DNA of 64,000 nucleotides. Source: Acestrorhynchus altus. Its lineage: Eukaryota; Chordata; Actinopteri; Characiformes; Acestrorhynchidae. Shown one piece after another: positions 12,601-22,849 of the stretch. Under the pieces are notes generated by a model. It searched no databases. It was not told the DNA's origin and saw nothing but the letters and a program-made list of their open reading frames with translations. Position 1 is the first letter of the stretch. Each line of letters starts with the position of its first letter. The DNA is taken from the NCBI GenBank assembly GCA_034509495.1, contig CM067521.1:3610064-3674063 (forward strand), in the 5' to 3' direction. Made by a program: the position numbers and the translations under genes.

Positions 12601-14907
12601 TTTTGGGTTTATTTAGGTTCCAGATTATCTGGAGTTTGTTTCTGAACCAATGGACTTTTCCACCATGCGGGACAAGCTGGAGGCCCATAAGTACTGCTCA
12701 GTTCTGGACCTGGAGGCAGATTTTAACCTCATGGTGTCCAACTGCCTGAAGTATAACTCCACAGACACAGTGTTCCACAAGACTGCCACACAGCTGCAGG
12801 AGGTAGGGGGCGCTATCCTGCGGCAAGCCCAGCGCCAGGCTGTTAGTGTTGGATTGGACCCCAAAACGGGAATGCACCTGCCAGACTTGACTGGAAAACC
12901 AAACGCAAGCCAGTCCTGCTGGGACGAGGGTGAGTCTCAGACAATAGGGGAGAAAATGGGGCTTTGATGTTCAGATAGGTGACGAAGCCAAAATGTATTA
13001 TCCTGATTTTCAGTTCAGCATAATTAGTAATAAAGGTCTTTGACCAACACTTGTAAACTATATAATACTTAGTTATAAACAGGGCTGAGGGACACCTGCC
13101 AGTAGCCCATAGTCCAGATCTTCCACCCTGGACAAAAGACAGGAATCAAAGGCCAACCTTTAGTTTAGCCTGTAGACGTGCTGTAGACGTGCCAAATTCC
13201 ATCGGGTTTGGGCACAAGCACTAGAGGACTGGACCAGGCACTGTGAATGGGCTCTGCAGTGCCCATGCTCAGCTTAACTGCTTCCTCAGTAGCATGAGGA
13301 CCAGCTTCTGGAGTTCAGTAGGACCACTGCCTGAAGACCATGCCTGGCTCAGTTCTGACTGAGGTTTTCTCCAAAATGAAGCACAGCCATGGAGCAGCTC
13401 TATCTCGTCTGCAGAAGCGGAGGGCAAAAGCAGGGTTAAACATGGGCAGAGGGCACACTGTGTACTTGCCATGTTCCATTTGCAGTATAGACTAAGCCTT
13501 ACACTAGGTTTAAAAACAGAAATAAACCACGTTTATCACAAATCTACAGTGTCTGCCTGGCAGTTGTCAGCATTCTTTGTCTTTGTAACCTCTTTGTGTA
13601 GTGGACCTGCTGCTGGATCCTGCAAACAGAGTCCACATGTCATCAGAGGACCAACTGAAAGAGCTGTTGAACAGGCTGGACACAGTGACGTCGATGCGCA
13701 CCAGCGGGGGCCGCACTAAACGCGTGCGGCTGCTACGGCGGGAAATCAACAGCCTCCGGCACAAACTCAGCCACCAGCGAAGAACATCAGGACTGCTCAG
13801 TGGCAACACCAAGGAGAAAAAGGGGGGGACGGACGGAAGTAATGAGAAGGTGGATTACCCAGCCATTCCAGGTGAGGAGTTTTATTTTTACGAGTCACAC
13901 CAGCAGTTATGGTTCTTTGCCTGCAATTGTGTAGAAAGATCAAATTTTCACAAGCAAGAAATAAAATGTTTTACGTACAAATTAAAATCTGGAAAGTGTG
14001 TGTGGTGTCCATCTGTATTCAGTCCCCCGAGACAGTACTTTGTAGCGCCACCTTTCGCTGCAGTTGACTGGACCATTCTATCACATGAATATGCTCTGAT
14101 CGGTCCATTGTAGCTCTGGCTGTATGTTTAGGGTCGTTGACCTGCTGGAAGGTGAACTTCTGCAGCCTCTAACAGGTTTTCTTCCAGGATTGACCTCTAT
14201 TTTCACTCCATCCATCTTCCCACCAACTTTTCTGTCACTGCTGAAGAAAAATGTCCCCACAGCATAATGCTGCCACCACCATGTTTCACAGTGGGGATGG
14301 TGTGTTAAAGGTGATTTATGGTGTTAGTTTTCCTCCACACACATTAATATAGTATGGTTTTGTCTGTAGGCCATAAATTTCAGCTTTGGTCTCATCTGAC
14401 CAGAGCACCTTCTTCCACGTTTGCTGTGTCCCCTACATCAGTGTTTCCCAACCCTGTTCCTGGAGGCACACTTGTGCTTTAACACACCCCTTGCAACAGG
14501 CTTATTAGTTGGATCAGGTTTGGGGAGTTTTAAAATATACAGAGCAGGTGTGCCTCCAGGAACAGACGTGAGAAACACTGCCGTACATGGCGTACAATAA
14601 ACTGCAAATTGGACTAGAGTGATCATATTGCCCTCTGGGATGTCAGTTTAGGTGGATGGCCGTGACTGTACTCCTTCCATTTTCAGATGGTGGAAGATGA
14701 AGTTGTTCTATGAGATGTTCAGCTGCTTTACACTTTTATACTTCTCTGCCTATGAGGTCTTCACAGAGCAGCTGTAGGTGTATATATATTTATATATGTA
14801 TGTGTCACACACGGGTGACTGTACTAACTAGGTGACCCTGAAGGCAGTTGGTCAGACTGATTTTATTTAAGGGGGCTGAATACAAATGCATGCCACACTT
14901 TTCTTTC

Positions 14908-14938
<31 letters not shown>

Positions 14939-17900
14939 CAATTATTTGCTACTCCATGTTGGTCTGTCACTTAAAATCCCAACCTTTTAACCAATTGTTC
15001 CACATAATTTCCAAAAGACACAAATCAGTGTTCAATTGATGATAATTTGTTTTGTTTTTGTTTTTAGAATCAACAAAATCCTTATCGCAGAAACCTTCAG
15101 AACCCACCTGTCCTACTTCTTCTCCTTTACCCGGAGATGCTCCACCCAGCGCTCCCATATTCTGTCTGGAGACAGGGGGAACCACCACCCTGAGTCAGTC
15201 CAGCAAACGACAGGGGGGCAAGGGCCGGGGACGAGCAAGAGGGAGAGGAAGGGGTCACAGCGAAGCTGCCGGACTGACGGAAATGGAGGACGTCACCCTC
15301 CAGCTGAAGGAAAACGGACAGTCTCTGGCTTTGTGCTCCCTGGAGGCTGAGCCTGTTAATGGCGTTTCCTCTTTGGAGAGCCCCCCTGCCTCACCCAAGC
15401 TCGGGGTGGGCCGTCGTACTTCTATTCTCTTCAAAAAAGCAAAAAATGGAGCTAGACTATCTAAAAGCAAGCCTGTGTCACTTCACAGCAGAGGGAATAC
15501 TTCTGAAAAACAGCCTCAGCCGAGCTTACTGTCAGCTCCTCCCACCCCAAAGTCCTCCCCTCCCTCCCCGCACCAGCTACGCTCCAGAGGTACCAGCTCT
15601 GACAGTGAAACAGAGCGGTCCCACTCGCCCCCCAAACAGAATGGTACAGGAGTGTCTGCCGTTTAAGGGAGTGAACACATGCTTCCCTTAATCTCAAACA
15701 GACTTGCTGCTGTAGTTTCAGTGTAATAATAGAAGGGGTGAAATTCTTCCTCAGGGATGGTTTTTTATTAACTTTTATACTGGATTACACAAATAATGCA
15801 ACACAACAGACACACACACCTAACCTCAACAGGGTCTGCGGTGGAGCAAAGTACTGTAGCCTCAGGTCATCTGTGAAATTTATGATTCTGATGAAAACTC
15901 AGTATTAATGACTGAGATGGGCGTGGCAACTCGATTTGCCACCTCGAAGCTGAGAAATCCAGAGAAACACATTTTTTCCAGAGGATTTGAGGGAATATTT
16001 GTCCATATCTCGATTCATATGATTCATAATATAGCCTGAGTTTATTTTTAGGGATGTTTTTACAGGAGGTAAAATAGTCCCATACTTTAACTGACGTGGA
16101 TCATTCATTGAGCTAAAATACAGTACAGGCCAAAAGTTTGGACACACCTTCTCATTCAATGCGTTTTCTGTATTTTCATGACTATTTACATTGTAGATTC
16201 TCACTGAAGGCATCAAAACTATATTCTAGTTTCAGTTATTTCAGCTTTTTTTGTGAAGTACAAAACTCCACATGTGTTCATTCATAGTATCTGATGCCTT
16301 CAGTGAGAATCTACAATGTAAATAGTCATGAAAATACAGAAAACGCATTGAACGAGAAGGTGTGTCCAAACGTTTGGCCGTAAAATTTAAAAAACAGTCA
16401 TGATTGTCTGAAAGTGTTCACCGATGGTTTACCAGAAGAAGCAAGTCTGTTTGAGATGATGATGATTTGGAGATGTTGTCTGTATAGTGGGAAATAGTGG
16501 GGAAGGAAAATGCGTATTACTACATTAGTCTCGTAGCTCCAGTGCAAACGGAAACGAGCATGGACTACATTTGGTTTAAGGGTCTGTAATAATTTATTGA
16601 CCAGTAACGGCAGTGTAAAGTGTAAAGTGTAAAATGTAAAATGTAATGTCTAAATGTTTTATTTTAGGCTTGACAAATGGTTTAAAGAAACAAAGGGATA
16701 GCTCACCAGATTCAGAAAGTTCTCCTACTCGTCAAAGCCTCTGGTAAGGACACTTAATACTGGTGTGACCAATGCATAAAGATAATAAACTTTAATATCC
16801 TGTCATTTACGTTGTTTGTTTGTTTGTTTGTGTTTTGTTTGTTTTTTTGTTATAATTTCACTGACTAGTTCTTCGCCTCCCAAACGCAGTCGTGGAAAGC
16901 CAGCCCTGAGCAAAGTCCCAGCAGCAGAGGGGGAAAACAAAGAGGCTGATTCAGGTGGGTACTGAATAAAAGTTCCCTAAGATGGCCCCGTCCCCGTCCC
17001 CGCCTCTTTTATCATGAAGTCAAAGTGTAATAATGTCCATTATTACAAATCCAAAAGAGAGTACATGTACGGATTAACCATAACATTCATCAGCTCCTCT
17101 GACCACACACGAGCACGTTGTAGTTCTATAATTTCAGACTGTAGTTCATCTGTTTCTCTGCACACTTTATTCTCCTACTTTCAGCCTGATTTTCAATGCT
17201 CAGGACCCCACAGGACCACCACAGAGCAGCGATCATGTGGTTGGTGGGTCATTCTCAGCACTGCAGTCACACTGACATGGTGGTGGTGCGTTGGTGTGTG
17301 TTGCGATGGTACGAGTGGATCAGACACTGCATTTTTTAAACACTCTATTAGACTCTCCTAACGAGTTGCTCCAGCTCGTAGATACATAAGGACAGAAGCT
17401 CACAGTTTGTGTTGGTCATCCTCTAGTCAGCACTCACAGGACGCTGCCCACAGAACACTGTTGGCTGGATATTTCTAGTTGGTGGTTCTCAGTCCAGCAG
17501 TGACACTGAGAGGTTTAAACGCCCGAGCAGCAATGCTGTGTATGCTTAAGATGAAACGCATCAAATGCCTGAACTGGCTCGAGGTTTGTTGATGTTTGAT
17601 TGCATGTTGGAAAATAAGAACTTTCACTGCCCTGCACAAACAAGGAAAAGGATACAGAACGAGGAAAGCACGGACTGTTCTTACAGGAACAGCTGAAAGC
17701 AGAGTTTTCAGACTAACACCGACTACCTGAACGTGGTAAATGAGGGTAACCATCATTGGCTGCCACCAAATTCCTAACAAGACACATGGTCAAGAACTCT
17801 CGGGCGACTGCAGCAGGCTTTGAGGTACCAGTTTGTACAGTATGAAGGAGAAAGAACGAAGCATACGCTGAAAAGAACACCATGCCTACAGCGAAGCATA

Positions 17901-20235
17901 GTGTTGACTCAGTGACTCAGAGATGGATTCAGTCTAGTTTAAGGAAATCGTAGGAGCTTTGGATTGGAACAGGAGCAGGTCAGTAATCCAAACATATCTT
18001 AGAGTTCACCAAAGGCTTGGTTTCAGAAGAAGTCCTGGAAGGTCCTGGAATTGGCCATCACAGTCACCTGACAACCCAAGAATATTAGTGGTGTTGTTGT
18101 CTAGCTGTGCATCACATGTGGAGCAGGTTAGAAGAGCAGACGGGGTTAAATGATTCTGAGACTGCAGTCATACGATGACAGACAGGAGCTTTTAGCCTCT
18201 TGTTGCATCTTTAATTGGACAATAGTCAGTTTAAATGAGGTTAATGGGGCTGAAGACTATTTATGCACATTAATTCTATTCATACACATCAAGTTTATTT
18301 GTCCATCACGTTTTACAGCTGATGTCATAAAATAGCTTTACGGAGATCAAAACTACAATGATCAACACCAAACATAGACATAAACCCACCGGCAGGACAA
18401 ACTCAGATGCGGATGAAGAAGCCTTGGGAGGAAGCAGGTTCACGAGGGGAGGCCCCTCCTCCTCTGGTCAAACTACACATACATTATTGATGAGGGGACC
18501 CTGGACCCCCACATGTCTGCGGTAATGTTCAGCTGTTCTGGAGTAATTATTGTTTGTGGTCACAATAGTAACAGTAGCAACGAATTAGGATCCATGTACA
18601 TTCCTACATAGTTGTCAGGTGGGCAGTGGTGTGAGGGGGTTGCCATCCGTCAGCCCGGGCTGGTGGGTCACTCAGGAAAGGTGTTTAGATTTATGGAGAA
18701 CAAAGAACGTTAACATTATCAGAATGTGGAGAGTGACTCCGAGCTCGGACTACAACAGCCGAATTAGAAGGAGAGAACCTGAGGGAACATAAACGTGGGA
18801 TCTTCCTGAAATATTGGCATCTAACCCGAGTAAATGTGTGAAGCGGTTGGACGCCAGCAACCCAGTTTCCCATTACTCCCTTCGTCCATGAGCCCCTGGA
18901 TCTGCAGCCTCTATTTAAAGGGGGATATTAATTCCAGATAAATTTGGTAAAATAAATAAAAATGTATTTTTCCTCAACGTCAAGGAGCCCGAATGCTTAC
19001 CTGTAAATTGCCATTTCAGAGCTGCAAGTCTGATTGATGCCAAGACTACAAGAATAGAAAGTGTTTAACAGGGTCTTTTGGACACATACAGCAAACACAA
19101 TCAAAACCCTTGGATTTTTGTACTGATCAGCACATCAGCCTAATAATAGTAGCAGTAATAGTAATAAATAGATGATCTGTTCTTAAGGTCAGTGTATTTA
19201 AGATAATCGGATCTTTTCGTTTGATGTTCAGGGAAGAGCAGTTCCCAGCATGCTGATGACCTGGAGCCTCTGAGTTTGGTTTGGGCGAAATGCAGAGGGT
19301 ACCCCTCGTACCCTGCGATGGTAAGTTTCACATGAACCACTCTTACCTGCAGACAGTCCTTCAGTCAGACTTTCACACCTTAAGTAACATCGTCTTTCTG
19401 CAGACAGTAGATCCAGACATGCCTAAGGAGGGAATTCTTCATAACGGCATCCCGATCCCAGTGCCGCCTAAAGAGGTACTGAAACTGGGAGTGCGTCGGC
19501 GAGCTGAGACTGAAGATAAACTGTTCCTTGTGTTGTTCTTCGACACAAAAAGAACTTGGTAAGCAGAGTGTTTTACACATGAACTGTGTTTGTATTGTGT
19601 GGATTTAGGCAGATATGGGCAGAGCGGGATATGAGCAGAGCGGGATATGAACAGAATCATTTTTTTCACATTTTATATCAAACCGTATTTTTTTTATATA
19701 ACCTTTCAAACAAAATAAATCAGGATATGATTTCCTGTTTGTATCGCTCACCCCTACTAGAAACAGTAGTATCGGTCTTCAAATCTGTGTTTTTAGAGAT
19801 ACAGGAAGTGTGTCACAGTCTCAGAAAGGATAAAAGCACATCAATCATTTGATCAATCATTTGATTGATTGATTGAAAAAAGCATGTCTGTCTTAAGTGA
19901 CGTGGTTTGTGTCTGTTTAAGAATACAGTGCTAATTGCTGGGTTATACGGCTCCAGTCTCCTACCTCAGAGCATGTCCTGACCTTTGAACTACATTTGTG
20001 GTAAGTTGGTGGAATTTGTATTTTTAATTGGATTCATTGTCGACTCAACAGGCAGTGGCTGCCACTGGATAAACTCCATCCAATGGGAGTTGATGCCACC
20101 GTTGATAAGCTCCGCTTGATGGAAGGAAAGAAGCGGAATGTCCGGAAGTCTGTGCACATGGCATACGAGCGTGCGATGACGCACCTCAGCCACGTGAGAG
20201 AAAACGCGGACTTCAGCCCGTCCTCTTTCATGTAG
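3692..20235 (+). CDS. brpf3: BRPF3-like PHD / bromodomain / PWWP scaffold protein, 13 coding exons
   Basis: Coding exons: 3692-4531, 5834-6492, 8749-8902, 10025-10156, 12310-12438, 12617-12929, 13602-13871, 15068-15643, 16668-16743, 16869-16954, 19232-19320, 19404-19558, 20052-20235. All junction phases agree and give 3663 nt, 1220 residues, ending in TAG; human BRPF3 is about 1205. The protein is the scaffold of MOZ/MORF and HBO1 histone acetyltransferase complexes; BRPF3 mainly pairs with HBO1 for H3K14 acetylation. The conserved N-terminal ETLTYAQ block (enzyme-binding region) comes first. PHD1 starts near residue 254 with Cys/His ligands (CCVC, CDIC, VHQEC), then zinc knuckle and PHD2 to about 430. 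The bromodomain spans about 609-705, with acetyl-lysine-binding Asn685 in KYNS. RRTSILFKKAKNG is a BRPF signature. The PWWP domain spans about 1095-1190 (LVWAKCRGYPSYPAM). RG-rich runs occur at residues 17-25 and 883-894. The intron after 6492 has a GC donor. BRPF1 and BRD1 are excluded by the N-terminus and tail; a versus b paralogue is not resolved. Confidence 0.95.
4563..5446. repeat. 58-bp satellite array, about 15 units, in brpf3 intron
   Basis: Units carry 'gggatataaacagagcggga', then 'tacgggctgagcgatatat' and 'cgatatttatatctatat'. The unit is about 58 bp with small losses in some copies. It contains self-complementary AT tracts such as atatcgatat. The array begins 30 bp after the 5' splice site that cuts PHD1 of brpf3 in two. 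Related single-copy sequence occurs near 19620, 24905 and 49560. The open minus-strand frame at 4975-5190 is a by-product of the repeat. Confidence 0.92.
5447..5790. mobile_element. Probable right end of a hAT-like element adjoining the satellite
   Basis: The stretch ends at about 5788 with 'tatcgtccagccctag', the reverse of the CTAGGGCTGGACGATA start typical of fish hAT-type non-autonomous elements. The satellite unit itself contains 'gggctgagcgatat', close to the same terminal motif. The array may therefore have grown from inside such an element. The matching left end was not found. Confidence 0.45.
6640..7560. repeat. Dispersed repeat copy (hAT-like family) in brpf3 intron
   Basis: The block at 6715-6760 ('aatcagagtaacctacagac') is shared with 220-240. 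The block at 7410-7530, including 'attagccccgccccctctct' and 'gtaaacatgcactggaa', is shared in reverse orientation with 330-450 and in the same orientation with 47068-47200. An (ATT)n microsatellite lies at 7028-7060. No coding exon is present in the intron 6493-8748. Confidence 0.5.
8505..8722 (+). mobile_element. L2-type LINE 3' end in brpf3 intron
   Basis: The sequence runs from 'gtagtttgagcagaggagg' through 'gaggtttcttccttcatc' and 'ttcttgccaccgtcaccctt' to 'gtaaagctgctctgtgacag'. It has the same order of blocks as 35935-36205 (plus) and the reverse complement near 18420-18480. This is the common fish L2/CR1-type 3' UTR. It ends only about 25 bp before the acceptor of the exon at 8749. 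Confidence 0.75.
10535..10665 (-). mobile_element. Non-LTR retrotransposon 3' end fragment
   Basis: The phrase 'ctttaggggtcgccacagcc' followed by 'ccggatgcccttcctgacgc' is a widespread fish LINE 3' end. A second copy at 26995-27200 also retains part of the C-terminal coding region. It lies in the brpf3 intron 10157-12309, which otherwise shows no gene. Confidence 0.6.
13900..14990 (-). mobile_element. Degenerate Tc1-like transposon filling a brpf3 intron
   Basis: Transposase remnants run on the minus strand: the plus strand reads 'ccaccaccatgtttcacagt' and 'ggtctcatctgaccagagca', the reverse complement of the DDE-region motifs of fish Tc1 elements. The tail 'gggggctgaatacaaatgca' and 'gttggtctgtcacttaaaat' is also typical. 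Stops and frameshifts break every frame. The element starts about 30 bp after the exon ending at 13871 and ends about 80 bp before the exon at 15068, so it makes up most of this 1.2-kb intron. A younger MITE has inserted into it. Confidence 0.75.
14439..14580. mobile_element. 142-bp hAT-type MITE with 8-bp target duplication
   Basis: The ends are inverted: left 'cagtgtttcccaaccctgtt', right the reverse complement of the same with mismatches ('gagaaacactg'). The flanks are ccctacat (14431-14438) and ccgtacat (14581-14588), an 8-bp duplication with one mismatch, as expected for hAT. It is nested in the Tc1-like relic and has no coding capacity. Confidence 0.8.
16119..16382. mobile_element. Tc1-type foldback MITE with long inverted repeats
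   Basis: Two inverted arms of roughly 90-95 bp face each other around a short centre. The left arm starts 'cagtacaggccaaaagtttg' after TA at 16119-16120. The right arm ends with the complement ('aaacgtttggccgta'). The TA flanks fit Tc1/mariner insertion. The RNA of this brpf3 intron could form a long hairpin. Confidence 0.85.
17190..17530. repeat. Dispersed repeat, common fish family
   Basis: Contains 'gcagtcacactgacatggtg', 'gagtggatcagacactgc' and 'cagtccagcagtgacactga', blocks seen in many fish genomes. A short inverted copy occurs at 9880-9945 ('caccaccacgtcagtgtcac'). The class of the element is not known to me. It lies in the brpf3 intron 16955-19231. Confidence 0.5.
17540..18150 (+). 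mobile_element. Tc1-like transposase fossil
   Basis: Near 18045 the plus strand reads out NWPSQSPDN, matching the WPAQSPDLNP motif of the Tc1 DDE domain. Upstream text such as 'atgcctacagcgaagcatag' fits a degraded Tc1 sequence. Frames are interrupted throughout. It lies in the brpf3 intron before the PWWP exons. Confidence 0.55.
18285..18490 (-). mobile_element. L2-type LINE 3' end, reverse orientation
   Basis: The stretch 'gaagccttgggaggaagcag' to 'cctcctctggtcaaactac' is the reverse complement of the block found at 8505 and 35935. Upstream 'cgttttacagctgatgtcat' is a decayed tail. The remaining intron to 19231 shows no gene. Confidence 0.6.
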
Positions 20236-21188
20236 ACCACTTCAGGAGGAGATACAGCTGCACAGTGGTAAAGCGAATGTTGGTAAATGACTGGTGAAAT
20301 AATTATGATGATGAAAATTAATTTGAGCAGAAAATTCCTTTATTATGTATTCGTTACCTGATGGATGGATTACCATTTAAATGACATTTTAGACTAATTT
20401 ATATAGACATTTTATTCTGTATCTGTCAGTATGATTGTAAACCTTTCATTTTCCATGTGAATGAAGGCACATAGAGGTACATTAAAAGGTCCGGCGTGAG
20501 TTGTTGCAGTTTGACAAAAGTCACCTGAATCCAGAAGCTAGCATTACTCTATTTATTTATTATTTATTAGTCACAGCACTAAACATTACATCACAACAGG
20601 TCTGTTTTTTTCCGTTGAACAGGCCCAAACGAAGCTTTACACTTTGAAGTTTGCTGGGCTAAAATACGTCGTGTCAGCTCAGTTTCTGCTTGCTGTAAAC
20701 TAATCTGGTGTCTACAAATGACTGCACACTTTAGGCCAAGGGTGTCAAACATGTGACCTACCGGCCAGAACAGGCTCCATTAAAGTTTTCATCTGACCCA
20801 CAGAATGAATTAAGGCATGGTTGGCTCGCACCGTGCTGGAGCACAATTATCCCCACTCCACCACTGGGTCTGAGCACGCTTACATCACCTACATCATCAT
20901 CAGCTGAAGGAAAGTGTCCCTAATAAATCTCCATCACCTGTCCAGTATGGACTGCACATACACAGAGGTTCATGCAGAATGACCGCAGCCGAACCCACAG
21001 ATGGTAAACGGAGTAAATCTGTAGTCTGAACAGTAGTCGGAACAATGGCAGACAGCTGTGACGTTGACAAATAGCTGCACCCAGAAGGACGTGTGGGATT
21101 GCAGTGCTGCTGGGAAGGAAGATAAAGGTGATCAGGATCAATAACTGATGATAAATGTATCTGATCTGATCAATATTTATTGATCTAC

Positions 21189-21650
21189 TCATACAGAAGT
21201 CGTGTGTCTCAGTACGGCGTCGGGTTTAACGTAACATGCCAGACGTCTCTGCATGGAGGTGTAGAGGTTCCTAATGGTGTCCTGTGATGATCCATCCCAT
21301 ACAGCCTGAATGTTCTCACTCAGTTCTGCAGATGGTGTGGTAGGGGTGGAGTGTTGATAGAGCGTCCAACAGCATCTTGAAGGCGAGCTCTTTAGACGGC
21401 AGCGGTATGTGGATGAGCGTCGTCCCGTTGGAATAGAGCACCGGAGTGTGTTCCAAAACATTAGGACCACTGGTTGCTGGACCTCAATAACATAACGTTG
21501 GTCTGTCAAAGTGCCTGTAATGAAGACCAAAGGTGATGACACCAGGCCTTGTGGACGTGTGATGTGGACAACAAACTGTTGATCTTGGTGCTGACCACAG
21601 CGCCTCCACACACGGATTCCTCTGTCGTTTCCAAGACAAAAGCAGGACGA
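21189..21650 (-). mobile_element. Tc1-like transposase fossil
   Basis: The minus strand is open from 21611 to 21189 and ends with residues such as ENIQAVWDGSSQDTIRNLY and SMQRRLACYV. These correspond to the C-terminal part of fish Tc1 transposases (W..LPQ.TIRNLY..M). The upstream part is frameshifted and the DDE motif is not intact, so this is a relic and not a working gene. Confidence 0.7.
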
Positions 21651-21784
21651 CCTGCTGCCCTTCGGAGTGACAATCGGTGGATTTGCTTCTGGGTGCAGCT
21701 ATATATTTATATATATATAATTTTGTTGAGAGCGTTTATCAGTATCAACAGATTTTCTGCCCAAGTATGAAATTATTCAGTATT

Positions 21785-22155
21785 TCTCTTTATAGCGGTG
21801 TGCAAAAGTTTGGGCACCCCTGGTCAAAATAGCTGTGAATAGTTGACCAACTTTTTCACACCACAGTATCTAAAAAACAGTTTTTGTACTCACACTGAAA
21901 TTTAAGCAGCTGTAAGTGTTAAAAAAAATGTATAAGCAATGTTTGGTATCGAAACACCAACACTATTCAAGAAATGGTTAATTGGGTTGTTTTTCTATAT
22001 TGTGCCAAATGGTCATTTTAGTGTCTCAAAATTCCATTTTTCGCTGGTATTAGTTCCTCCTTTATTAGACAGAGTTGCTCCTAATAATTAGTGTTCAGTC
22101 CACATTTGGCCTTTCTGCAGTTTGACATGAACATATGTTGACACCCCTGTTCTAG
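21785..22155. mobile_element. Composite Tc1-end / hAT-end fragment
   Basis: The left part starts 'gtgtgcaaaagtttgggcac', the same terminus as the better Tc1-like copy at 44383. The right edge ends 'gacacccctgttctag', the hAT-type terminus seen at 34271. This looks like overlapping remnants of two elements. Confidence 0.45.
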
Positions 22156-22157
<2 letters not shown>

Positions 22158-22189
<32 letters not shown>

Positions 22190-22190
22190 T
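22158..22190 (+). repeat. (CTG)n trinucleotide microsatellite
   Basis: About ten CTG units in a row, ending in CTG-TTG-TTG. It lies in the 3' flank of brpf3 and may be inside the 3' UTR if the poly(A) site near 22803 is used. Confidence 0.85.
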
Positions 22191-22849
22191 TGGAAAGTCG
22201 TGAAACGCGTGAAAAAGTCATTTTAATTCAATTCAGTCATTTATTTAATGTATTTAAATAATTGAATACATTGAATGAATAATGAATTCTATTCAGCTGT
22301 ATTCTATTTTTAGAAAGCACACACCAGTCAGCCATAACATGAACATTCCTATCCCGTTTACTGGTTGTCCTTCTTCAGAGAACGTTTAGTAAGTACTGAC
22401 CACTGCATGCCGGGAACACCTGACGAGACCTGCTGTTTTGCTGATGACCCAGTCGTGTAGCCATCACTATTATATCCCAGGCCTGGACAGGTGCCTTCAT
22501 GACGGAGTAAAGTTATTTACTTCATCTGTGTTAATGTTACGGCTGATCTTTGTGGTGCTCTGTTCAGTGCTTATGGAATGACTTCTCAAAATCAAATGTT
22601 TTGATTGTAGTTTGTTGGCTGAGTGGCCACGCCCACGCTCCCCCACACTCCCAGTATTAGGTATGAACTGGTCTTCTCCATTACGTTTTGCACTGCATGT
22701 CTTACTGAAAGCCATTTAGGATTCAGCATAAACTTTATTAGCTTAATTTACTCATGGATTGGTGGCAAAACTGAATTGAGTAAAATAATAATTTGAAGCT
22801 TAAATAAAGCATTTACACAGATCTGGACCTTTCTGATGTGGTTGGTCAT

